Notes under the pieces: generated by a model
The model's database searches: none
Told to the model about the DNA's origin: nothing
What the model saw: only the letters and a program-made list of their open reading frames with translations
Program-made: the position numbers and the translations under genes
Origin: Pirellula staleyi DSM 6068
GTDB lineage: Bacteria; Planctomycetota; Planctomycetia; Pirellulales; Pirellulaceae
Assembly: GCF_000025185.1 (NCBI RefSeq)
Contig: NC_013720.1
Span: 3,906,001 to 3,970,000, forward strand
Direction of reading: 5' to 3'
Length of the DNA stretch: 64,000 nucleotides
Shown here: one piece after another, positions 46,131 through 57,500 of the stretch
Layout: every line of letters begins with the position of its first letter
How positions within the stretch are numbered: the stretch's first letter is position 1

Positions 46131-46205
46131 ATGTCATGCAAAACGGGGTGGCACTGCTGGCTTGTCCAGCAGTGTGAATCGCAACTGAGGATGACATTAA
46201 CCGCT
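46131..46205 (+). repeat. Intergenic palindromic repeat, copy C
   Basis: ATGTCATGCAAAACGGGGTG GCACTGCTGGCTTGTCCAGC AGTGTGAATCGC ... GATGACATTAACCGCT. Nearly perfect inverted match to copy A at 39036-39112. The central CTGCTGG-CTTGT-CCAGCAG is a 7-bp hairpin. Confidence 0.75.
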
Positions 46206-46704
46206 GGACGGACCCGTAGGTCAGGTCCCCTCACAGGGACCTGACGGGAGAGGATTTCGCCAGCCGAGAGGCCGCTGTGGTTTCGAGGCCCCGCAATCTG
46301 GGCCAGGGCTGCAATTTCTCCGCATGAGAACAAGCACGAGGTCGCACAAAAATTGCCAAGCGGCTTAGCCGGCAGCATGGTCCAGGCTCGGTTGAGCTTC
46401 GCGGAGCACAGAGCCACTCAGGCGAAAGTGAGATAGCCGGTGTCAGGTACGGAGTACCTGACCTACTACTAGATGGCAGCCTCGTTGTTGCTCCCTGACA
46501 TTCATCGCTAGATGGTCTGCTCGATTGTGGGACGGATGAGTAGTTCGCGCGGGGAGTGGCTCGCGAAATTTGATATCGCATTTTTCCGCAGCTTCCTACA
46601 ATGAGCCCCGTTGTTGCGGTCTCTCCCAGATCGTCTCGCGCCAAACATCTTGCGTCACGAGACCTCCCCGCGACACGTATCCATTTCACTCGAGGAATGC
46701 TGCG
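46206..46704. other. Repeat-rich gap without a gene
   Basis: Contains two strong palindromes: GTCAGGTCCC (46220-46229) with GGGACCTGAC (46236-46245), and GTCAGGTAC (46442-46450) with GTACCTGAC (46454-46462). Also TGACATTCATCGCTAGATGG (46498-46517), similar to part of the copy A flank. No coding frame. Promoter for the PQQ-type gene at 46705 is expected near its 3' end. Confidence 0.5.
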
Positions 46705-47964
46705 ATGACTAAAGCTTGTTATGCGCTGCTGCTGATTCTGCTGCTGGGCAATTTGGCGTCGGCCGAGAACTGGCCTGCTTGGCGCGGGCCGACGGGGCAG
46801 GGGTTCAGCGAAGAGATAAACATTCCGCTCACCTGGGGACCGGACGAGAACGTGAAGTGGAAAGTTCCCCTCGAGAATCCAGGGAACTCGACGCCGGTGA
46901 TTTGGGGAGACAAGCTGTTTTTGACGCAGGCGAACAAAGGTGGTTCGCAGCGCAGTTTGCTCTGCCTGGCACGCGAAGGTGGCAAACTGCTGTGGCAAAA
47001 AGATGTGGCTTATGTCGAGAAAGAACGGAACTGGAACGAAACGTGGTACTGCAATGCTTCACCGGTGCTCGATGGTGAGCGCGTGATTGTTTGCTTCGGT
47101 TCTGCAGGGCTCTATTGCTTCGATTTCGACGGGAAAGAGCTCTGGAAACGGACCGATCTTGGAATGTGGGAACATCCGTTTGGTAACGGCGCGTCGCCTA
47201 TTCTCTTCGGCGATCTAGTGATTCAGTGGTGTGGTCCCAACGAATCGAAGGGCCGCAACTTTTTGCTGGCAGTCAAGAAACAAAACGGGCAAACCGTTTG
47301 GGAAACCGAGCGCACGGAAGGGTCGTGGTCGACGCCGCTGATCGCGCAAGTTGATGGCAAGGATCAACTGCTGCTGGGCCACTCGCGCGATGTGAAATCG
47401 GCGCCGGAGGAGAAGACTGGTTTTCTCTATGGCTTTGATCCAGGAACTGGCGCCGAGATTTGGAAGTGCCAAGGTCTGAACAGCTACTGCTATGCCTCGC
47501 CACTCTATAGCGATGGCATTGCGGTTGGGATGTCGGGCTATGGAGGTTCGGCCTTAGCGGTGAAGTTAGAGGGTCCGGGTGATATCACGGCGAGTCGGCT
47601 CTGGCTTCATCCACGCAACACGCAACGCGTTGGATCGGGGCTGATCGTGAAGGGCTATGTGTATGTGGTCGACGAGAATGGAGTGCCGCGCTGCTACGAC
47701 CTCAAGACAGGTGAAGAGCAATGGAAGATTGAAAAGCGGCCTGGCAGCGGCGCGTCGACTTGGGGCTCGATGGTGCATGTCGACGGTCGGCTGTACGTGC
47801 TGATGCGCAATGGTGAAACGTTGGTGATGGCTGCCAAGCCGACGTTTGAGCTGCTGGCGGTGAACAAGCTGGGAGGCTCGACGAACTCGTCGCTGGCGAT
47901 CTCGAGCGAGCAGGTCTTCGTTCGGACGTTCACCCATCTCTGGTGCATCGAGGGGAAGCGGTAG
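46705..47964 (+). CDS. Secreted PQQ-type beta-propeller protein
   Basis: 419 residues. Signal peptide (MTKACYALLLILLLGNLASA, cleavage near ASA-E), then repeated W-motif blades: ENWPAWRGPTGQGFS at the start, NVKWKVPLENPGNSTPVIWG, GKLLWQKDVAY, GKELWKRTD, GAEIWKCQGLNSYCYASP, and TGEEQWKIEKRPG. These match planctomycete PQQ-like domain proteins (WPAWRGPnGdG N-terminus). Likely periplasmic or surface; no enzyme assignment. ATG 46705 with GAGGA 9 bases upstream; upstream frame to 46570 rejected. Confidence 0.88.
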   Translation: MTKACYALLLILLLGNLASAENWPAWRGPTGQGFSEEINIPLTWGPDENVKWKVPLENPGNSTPVIWGDKLFLTQANKGGSQRSLLCLAREGGKLLWQKDVAYVEKERNWNETWYCNASPVLDGERVIVCFGSAGLYCFDFDGKELWKRTDLGMWEHPFGNGASPILFGDLVIQWCGPNESKGRNFLLAVKKQNGQTVWETERTEGSWSTPLIAQVDGKDQLLLGHSRDVKSAPEEKTGFLYGFDPGTGAEIWKCQGLNSYCYASPLYSDGIAVGMSGYGGSALAVKLEGPGDITASRLWLHPRNTQRVGSGLIVKGYVYVVDENGVPRCYDLKTGEEQWKIEKRPGSGASTWGSMVHVDGRLYVLMRNGETLVMAAKPTFELLAVNKLGGSTNSSLAISSEQVFVRTFTHLWCIEGKR

Positions 47965-48540
47965 CGCGAAGGTCACGCCATGGTCGCGCGGAGCAAAAAC
48001 GTGTGGGGGCGCGCGAGATGTTGCGCTTCTTGCGCCAAAGCGCGAGTTTTCAGGCTCGTGCGCGATCCAAAAGGGCCTGATGCGTGGTCATAGCCGCGCC
48101 TTGGATATAGCTCTAACGGGTGGTTTGCGATCATTCTCCCTGCTGCAGGAGTACGGACACTAGATCCATTAGAGGTAGTTGATGTGTTCGCGATACTGCT
48201 GACGGGTGGTGGCATCCCGATTAATGCGCATGAAGTATGTGCAATTTCAGATTAAGCTGTGTAGACTGCACAAGTTGCACCGGGAAGATTTTGCGCGATT
48301 TTTGTCACTCTCCACTCGATAGCCGCTCTGATTGCATGCGACTTGGTATCGCTTGCATGCAGTGTTGTTGGAAGAATGCAGGGTGTTTTGGATTTTCGCG
48401 TGACGTTTTGACCAAACGGGTCAAACGGTTGTGAAACAATCTCCCATCGGTCTCCCCCCGATGTGTGCTGCAAAACCCCGAGAATTCCCCAACCTGCTTG
48501 CAATTGCGGAGATCGCTTCGTGACCATTCGTCCTCATTCG
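47965..48540. other. 575-bp gap before the giant gene
   Basis: No gene accepted (a minus-strand frame at 47973-48215 has no support). Must hold the promoter of the giant gene. The AT content rises near 48240-48460, but I do not see a convincing promoter. Confidence 0.45.
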
Positions 48541-51500
48541 ATGCGTCGTGCTAGTGCTTCGTCGAAGAAATCAGGGCGAGCCATGCATCGCCAGAATCGG
48601 CGTGTCTTTTTCGAGTCGCTCGAAGATCGCAGCATGATGGCGACAATTCCGTACATCGTTCCGCAGGGAACGGTGGGGAATCAACCATTCACTGGTTCGC
48701 TCGGGATGGACTTTGATGTCACCGCGCCGATCACGGTGACGAATCTCGGCGCGTTTGATAGCGGTTCGGATGGGATCAACGGCACGATCAATGTGCGTCT
48801 CTACGATCGCACAAATCCAGGGACTCCACTGGCCACAGCATCGCTCTCTGGAACGTCACAGCAGCTTGTCGGCGGCAGCCGATTTTTATCGCTCCTCACG
48901 CCGATCCCTTTGCCCGCCGGTTTTCAAGGTCGCATTGTGACCGATGGCTACAGCGCTGCGGAACCCAACGGAAATAGTGCGACACCGGTTTGGACCACCA
49001 ATGGTGGTGGCGCAATGAACTTTGTTGGGGTGGGAACATTCGATACTTTGACAAACGTGTATCCCACGAATAGCGAAGGTACCCCTGTTAATCGTTATGC
49101 AGCAGGGACCTTTGCTTTCGTTCCGCAAGCGATCACGACCGCTTACGTCGAAGACTCGTGGAGCGCCTTTTCGCCAGGGCATGTGATTGCCGATGCCGAC
49201 GCCGGTACGACTGGCAATCAGCCGGCAGTGATTGGAGTCGATGCCTTTGCGAGCATCTCCACCGCGCTTGCTGCTGTCCCTGCCAATGGCACGGTGATTG
49301 TGAACGACGGTACCTATGCCGAAGCCGTGACCATGAGTGGCACGAAGACGCTGGAGATCACCGGTCCCAACGGCGCGCAGTCGGTAGCCATTAACTCGCT
49401 CATTTCAGCGGTGGGGCAGAACGTCATTATCGAAGGGACATCGACATTGACTGTCGGTGACGCATCGAACAGTTCGATTGCGGGTGTGATCTCTGGCAGC
49501 GGAAATCTTGCGAAAAATGGTGGCGGCTCGCTGACCCTCTCGAATATCAACACCTACACCGGTACCACCAACATTATTGCTGGTACGTTGTCGGTGACGG
49601 GGCAACTTTCGAACTCTACCGATGTGACGGTCGGTGCTGCCGGTGTTTACAGCGTGGCTGCGAGCGACGTGATCGATGGGCTCGCTGGAACGGGCTCGGT
49701 TTTGCTGGGAACCAACACGCTGACGGTGGGTGGCGGCAATATCGCTTCAGCCAATTTTGGAGGTGTTATCAGCGGAAGTGGCGGCGTTACGAAAGTTGGT
49801 AGCGGTACGCAAACTTTTTCGGGCGCGAACAACTACACCGGAATCACCAACATTTCGGCGGGCATACTGACCGCTGCACATCCCACTGCGCTCGGATCGA
49901 CAGTCGCGGGCACAGTGATTAGCAACGGTGCTTCGCTGGGACTTTCGGGCAACATTGCGCTGGCTGCAGAAGCGATTTCGGCCGTAGGATCGGGCGTCGG
50001 TGGACTCGGCGCGATTCGCAACTTGTCGGGCAACAACAGCGTGGCAGGCGCCGTCACCATGCAGCTCGCACAGCAGCTGCGCACGCCGCTGACCACTGCC
50101 ACCTCCAGTTTTTCGCAAGGAGGTTTCACCCCTGCAGCGCTAATCGATAACAACTTCAATCTCAATTCTTTTGGCTGGGCGAATGCAGGTAATGCTGGTG
50201 GTTCGAATGCTGTGTTCGAAACCGGAACGAATCTCAATCCGGCTGGCATTCCGACGACCATCGATTTCTCGATCTTGAGTGGTGGCTATGGTCAGCACAC
50301 CATCGGCCGATTCAAAATCTATGCGACGACCGACGATCGCTCGCTTTTTGCCGATGGAGTGATCAACGGCGGTGATGTCACAGCGAACTGGATCGACATT
50401 ACGCCAGCGATTGTCACCTCGGCCAACGGCGCGACGCTCACGATCCTCGGGGATAACTCGGTTCGTGCCTCGGGAGCCAGTCCTGAGAGCGATACCTACA
50501 CGATTCGCGCAGTCACCTCGCTCGCGAATATCACTGGCTTCCGTCTCGAGACGATCAAAGACGCCTCGTTCCCAAGCAGCGGTCCTGGTCGCGCTGCGAA
50601 CGGCAATTATGTCATCGTGGAGTTCAGCGCGAGTGTGGCATCCGAACTGACGATCGGCAGTGATGCAGGTTCGTCGCTACAGATGCTCGGCACGGTCCAC
50701 AATCCATTCTCCGAGGGAACTGTTTCGCTGGTGGGGGCTGGCAATATCGGCTTCTCGTCGACAAGTGGCATCACGCAAACCAGCGGCGTCACCGGTGTGA
50801 GCAAGTCGGGAACAGGAACGGTTACGAATGCAGGTGCGCTCAATAATTTTGCAGGTGTTTTGAGTGTTTCGGAAGGTGTGTACGTTGCGGCGCACGCATC
50901 GGCTGTCGGCGCGTCGACTGGGACGACAGTCATCAACAGTGGCGCGACTCTCACCCTCTCGGGCGGCATCACGATCACTGGCGAAACCATTACGGTCAAT
51001 GGCAACGGAGCGGCTGGCACGCTCGGCGCACTGACGAGCGCGGCTGGGAACAACAGCATCGATGCTACTAGTCAGATTCAGGCCGCTCCGGCGATCACGC
51101 AGTTCAGCGTTGGAAGCACCGGCGGAACTTTCACGATTAGCGCGCCGATTGACATGCACTACGCGCGGCTGGTGGTGAATGGCGATGGCAACACCGCACT
51201 CAGTGGTGCCATCAGCGCTACGCTGCCGACCGAACCCTCGCTCGCAAATCTCAATTCACTCCCCACCGGAAACTACGAGTTTGAGGTTGGTGGTCAAACG
51301 GTGAGTGTGCGTGTCGAAAACGATGGTGTGAACTCCTGGCTGCTGGTCGGTCGCGGTCGCAATGGTTGGGAGTTCGACAACGATGGCCAGCAAGTGGCTG
51401 CTGCGGTGAACAGTGGTCTCGGCACCAACGCTGCGTTTGCTCCTGCTGCTTACTCGGCTTCGCTGATCAACGATATTCTTGGCCAGAGCGGACTTTCGAT

Positions 51501-54500
51501 GTCGAACGTCGAAGTACGCATCCGCCGCGCTCAAGATGCAGCAGGAACCGTCTATCAAGAGAATCGCTGGCGCGATTGGCCGATCACCCAGTGGTCGTGG
51601 AACTTTTCGAATCCGGGTACCAATAACAACACGGGGGGCGTGAATGTCACCCGCGAGATCGTGTCGGGGCTGGGAAGTCCGCTCACCTATGCCAGCAACA
51701 CGCGCGACTCAGGAGAGGCGGATGGGCGCCGCATTTTCACTTGGGCCTGGGATGGTCACGGAAGTCAGCGTGGCTTTTCCTACGGAAGCTCGATCGGACT
51801 TGTCGGAGGCCAGAGCGTTACGAATTTCCTGTGGGAATTGGGAAGCGAGAATCACGAAATTCCTTACTCCGAAGTCTACATTCGCACGCTCGCTGCACCT
51901 CCAGTGCAAGACAACAGCCTAATTAAGAATGGCACAGGGACGCTCACACTTGGTGGCGCCAATACCTTCGCAGGAACTACCACCGTCAACGCCGGAACCG
52001 TGGTTGCCGCTCATAGTAGCGCGCTTGGAACAACCGCCGGTGGAACTGTGGTGAGTGGCGGCGCAACACTCGCCCTCAGCGGTGGAATCACCATCGATGG
52101 TGAAGCGATTCAAATCGCAGGAAGTGGCGCTGCAGGTCAAGCTGGCGCACTGGTGAACCTCGCGGGCGCGAACACACTCGGCGCAACTACCAGCATTCTC
52201 GTTCCAGCGAATGTTCCGAATCGACTCGATGTGACTGCGGTCGGCGGTTCGCTGAGTATCGCCAGCCCGATTAATTTGCAGTACGCACGGCTGGTCGTTG
52301 GTGGCGCTGGGGACGTGGATATCTCGGGCGATATTTCGTCGACCCTCCCCACCTCACCAACCCTGGCGACACTCGGTCTCTTTCCAACTGGTGACTACAC
52401 CATCACCGCAGCTGGGCAAACGTTTAATGCTCGTATTCAAAACGATGGTACAACGTCGTGGCTCCTCATCGGTCGTGGTCGCGATGGCTGGCAGTTTGAT
52501 ACCGATGGGCAAGGACTCGTCAGCGATGTGAATCAGAATCTGGGTACCGTCGCCGGTTTTGCTCCAGCGGCTTACAGCGATGCGATCGTCAACGCACTTC
52601 TCGCGCAGGTTGGCACGAACAATACAGGTGCTGAACTTCGTATCCTGCGTGCGACCGACACCGCCGGGATCAATCCTTATCAAGAGACACGCTGGTTCAA
52701 TTTTGCCACGCCGAATTTTACCTTCGATTTCGATGTAGGCAGCAGCGGCATCCCGATGACATCGACGGTCTATGCCTCGTCGATTAACGGCATAAGTGGT
52801 CCACGCCCTACCAACACGCGCGATTCGAATCCTCCTTTTGGTAATGACGCTACTCGCATCTTCACCTGGGCGTGGGGTGGTCATAACAATCGCCAAGGTT
52901 TCTCGTATGGCACCACCATCTCGGGAATCGACAACAACAGCCCGACGTCCTACTTGTGGGAATTCACTACCGAAAATCACGCCCTCGCCTACTCGGAAGT
53001 GAGCATCCGCACTTCGACGCAAATCACCGTCGACAGCGGCGTGACTAAAACTGGAACCGGCTCACTCACCCTCAGCGGTTCCAACACCTACACCGGCACG
53101 ACGGTGGTGAATCAAGGTACACTGATCGCCTCCGATAGTAGCGCACTCGGAACAGCCGCCGCTGGAACCGAAGTGAACGAAGGTGGAACCCTCGCGCTCA
53201 CTGGTGGCATCACGATCGCGGGCGAATCACTCATCGTTCGTCCCGGCACATCGGTTGGCAACGATCACCTCGTTAACCTCGCAGGTGCCAACACCTGGAC
53301 AGGCCCAATTGATTGGCAAAATCCTCTTGCCACCACATCCACCGGTCTCTTCACTGGCGGCGACATCGGGGAAGGACTCGACCTTACCGGAACCTTCCCT
53401 TACGCGATCAATTTCGGCGGCACCGCGACCGGACCTGTGCAAGGGACAACTTTCACTAGTTCCGAAGGAGCAGGGACGCCCGGACTCAGCTACAGCATTC
53501 CTTCGGTGATTAACAGCTGGTTTGCTCCCGACTATGGAGTGTCGGCCGATGATAACAATCTCGAAGCGATCACTCAGTCCATCCGTTACGGCGGTCTAGT
53601 GAACTTCACGCTCGCGAATTTGGTTCCCGGAAGTCGCTACAAGTTGCAGCTGATTATCGACGAATCCAACGGCTACACATTGCGTGGTTCGGATCTCTTT
53701 ATCGACGGTCAGCGGGCCCTGACTGGTTACGGAACTGCAGCCTCCAGTACGGTTGCGATTGGTGGCGTGATCACGCACGAGTTCACTGCGACCACCTCGA
53801 CGGTGCGTGTGCTGCTCGACGGTAACTCGGCCACCGGTTTCTCCGATCGTAATCCGATTCTCAATGCCGCGACGCTCGAACTTCTCTCGGCAGCAGCACC
53901 CACGAGCATGCGCATTCGATCCGATGCCGGTCAGCTCACACTCGGCGGCGAGATCACCGTCGGAGCAGCCAATGGCGACATCGTTGTTGGCGGAGCAGGC
54001 AATGTTGTTGCCACGGGAACCATCGTTCGGCAAAACTACAGCGATGCGGTTACCGCTCTTTCGCCACTCAACTACTGGCGTCTCAATGATGCCGTGCTTC
54101 CCACCGCTCTCGACGAGATGGGGACTCGTAACGGCACCTATGTCAATGTTCCTGCAGGCAACCTCAACCGCCCCGGCGCTTTTCCTGGCGATTTGAACAA
54201 CTCGGTGCAATTCAACACCAGCGGAACGTTTGCGAATCAAAATCGCTATGTTTCGATTCCTAGCGACGCTGCTCTCAACGCCACTCTGCAAGGCAACTAC
54301 ACCGCGCAGATGTGGATCTATAAAGATGGTGAATCGGCCGACTGGCAACGATTGTTTGGAAAAGGTTTCGATCCCACTCGCACGTTTGGTCTCTTCGAAG
54401 AGGCTGGCGCACCTGGGCGCATTTTGTTCCAGGTCTACACATCGGGGGGCAATGTCAACCTAAACAGCACCGAGTCGCTTGCTGTGGGGCAGTGGCATCA

Positions 54501-57500
54501 CGTTGCAGTGACCAAAGATGGGAGCACCATTTCGCTCTACATCAACGGTAACCTCAGCGCGAGTACCACTTTGCCCGGCGTACCCGTGGTCGATGCAAGT
54601 CCGCTCACCATCGGCAAAGCTGCAACGATTCATCAAGACTTCCCTGGTCGCATCGATGAGGTTGCTCTCTATGGATCGGCCCTCACCCGCGCTCAAATCG
54701 CCTCGCTCTATGCCGCAGGCGCTCCTGTCTACGCCAATGGTCTCACCAAGACTGGGGCTGGCACACTCACACTCACTGCAAACAACCAGTACATCGGTGC
54801 CACGTCGGTGCTTGATGGGACTTTGCTGGTGAATAACGTGGCGGGATCGGGGACGGGGAGTGGTAACGTCACTGCTAGTGGCGATGCTGTCGTTGGTGGA
54901 ACAGGCGCTATCAGCGGCGCTCTGCTGATGACCGGAGTTTCCACCCTCTCGCCAGGCGCAAGCCCCGAGACTCTTGCTACCGGCAATTTGTCGCTTGGCA
55001 GTGGCACCACTTTCCTGGTGGAAATCGGTGGCACATCGCCGGGCAATGGCACCACGGGCTACGATCAAGTGAATGTCACCGGAACTGTGACCATCGCCAG
55101 TGGCGTGACGCTCGATCTGGACCAACTGCTTGCTTACAACGTCAGCAGCGCCTCGCTCACGAGCTTCACGATCATCAGCAACGATGGCACCGATGCTGTT
55201 GCCGGAACCTTTAGCGGGCTCGCTGAAGGTGCCAGCCTTAGCTACGCCGGTGGAACGCTCTACATCAGCTACGCTGGCGGTGATGGAAACGATGTCGTGC
55301 TGAGTAGTCAGCCGCTGATGCAAGGGACGTCGCTCGACGACACCTTCGTTGTCACCGGCGCGGGGAACATCTACACCGTCACCCGCACGAACTCGCTGGG
55401 CATAGTGACCGCGACCTACACCAATCCACCGGCCGGCATTTTGAATATTCTAGGCTCAGGTGGCGACGATACGCTGATTGTCGACAGCACGGGAACCAGC
55501 ACCGATCCGATCCCCTCGGGCGGTATCAACTACGACGGTCAATCGCAGACCATGAGTCTGCTGGGGGACATGCTCAGCATGCGTGGAACCACCGGTCAGG
55601 TAGCAACCTACCTGCCAAGCAGTTCCACACCTGGCGCTGGAACGATCACGATCGAAGACACGCTCGGGGCACCGCTGGGCGTGGTCACTTTCACGGGACT
55701 TGAGCCGGTAGATATCTCGGGATTTGCCGTTGCCAACGTCAATTTTCCGAATGCCAACGATGTCGTGGATATCATCAATGGCTTCGATGCAGCCACCGGC
55801 CTCACACCCGCGCTCATCGTAAGTGGCAACAGTGGTGGTGTAGCGTTCGAGCAGGTCCACCTCTTTAGCAACGTGCTGGTGAATATCAACACCTTTGATG
55901 GAGGCGGAAGCGACGGCGTCGATTCGGTCACCATCACGAGTGGTGCGAATGCGCATGCGAATGCGAACATCACGATTGATACGGGAGTGGGGGCCGATAC
56001 GATCGAAGTGGATGGTCCGCTGATGGTTGGCGCTGGTGGTGCGATCAGCTTGACCTCAGGTGGTTCGATCAGCGTGAACAACACGATCACCGCCGGACTT
56101 GCTGTGACCCTCACCGCGCTCACCGGCTCGATCTCCGACGGCAACGGCGCGAGTGTAAACGTCGCGACCGGTCTGCTGGTCGCGCAGGCTGCCACCGGTG
56201 TGGCAAACGCCATCGATCTCGACACCACCATCACGTCGCTGATCGTTTCCACGACCGGCGCAACCAATGGCAACATCAACATCAACGAGACCAGCGGCCT
56301 CGCAGTCTCGTCCGCAACGACCGTGAATGGCAACATCACACTCACTGCTGCCAGTGGCGACATCGCCGTCACCACCATCACGGCCGTAGGCGATGCGACG
56401 CTGGTGGCGACGACGGGGGCGATTACGGATGCGAATGCAGGTGTGCTCAATCTGTCGGCGAACAACCTGAGCGCGACGAGCGCGACAGGGATCGATCTCG
56501 ATACGAGCATCGCTACGCTCACCGCCAGCGTCACTGGCACCGGCGCGATCGACATCGATGAAGCGAGCGCCATCACGCTCACAAGCATCACGACCAACAA
56601 CGGTCTCGTCGACATCACCTCGGCGACCGGCACGATGACCGTCACGAGCATCAATGCCGCCGGCGCGGTGAACCTCGCGGTGACCGATACCGGCGCTGCC
56701 GACGACGACATCATCGTCAGTGGCACACTCAGCTCGACGAGCAATGTGGTGCTGCTGGCAGGTGACGATGCGACCCTCAGCGGCACGATCAGCGCGACGG
56801 GAACCGTCAGCGTGACGATTGATGCGGCGAGTGCGGATGTGGGTGGCGCGACGCTGAGCTTTGCAGGGGATATCGACGCGGTGAGCGCGACGTTCACCGG
56901 CGGCGCAGAGATCGATACGTTCAACGTCCGGCCCGATCAAGACAATGGTCTCGCGAGCACACCGATCAGCATTTTTGGTGGCGATCCGACGGTGCCTGCG
57001 GGCGATCTTTTGGTGCTCGATATTACGGGACTCGGCGTGCCGACATTGACGCTCGGCGCAGTCGACTACAGCGGCGTTTGGTCGTTCGGCGCGTCGGCGG
57101 CAGGGGTTGCGTATAGCTCGATTGAAACGGTGCAAACGACGCCGCTGACGTCGGTCTACAACCTCGTGCTCGACATGCGAATCGCCGGCTTCCAGAACGG
57201 CGCGGCCGACGCGATCGAGATCTTCCTGAGTGCACCGAACGTGTTCGAAGTCGAGGTGAATGGCCTCGGCAAGTTCAGTGGCCAGGCCGATACGATCAAC
57301 AGCTTCACGGTGATCGGTAGCAGCGATAGTGAGTCGCTGACGATTCGCGAAACAGCAGCGGGACTCCCGAGCTTCGACGGCGCTGCGCCGCTGGTCGACA
57401 ACAGCCTCGCGTCGGGTGGTGTGAGCAATGGCGCGCACTTGAATATAGCCGCCGATGCTTACTACACCGCGAGCAATCTGACCGATGTGACGATCCACTT

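Noticed and set aside
47973-48215. 80-codon minus-strand frame before the giant gene
   Set aside because: No motif; lies in an intergenic gap with no ribosome binding site.
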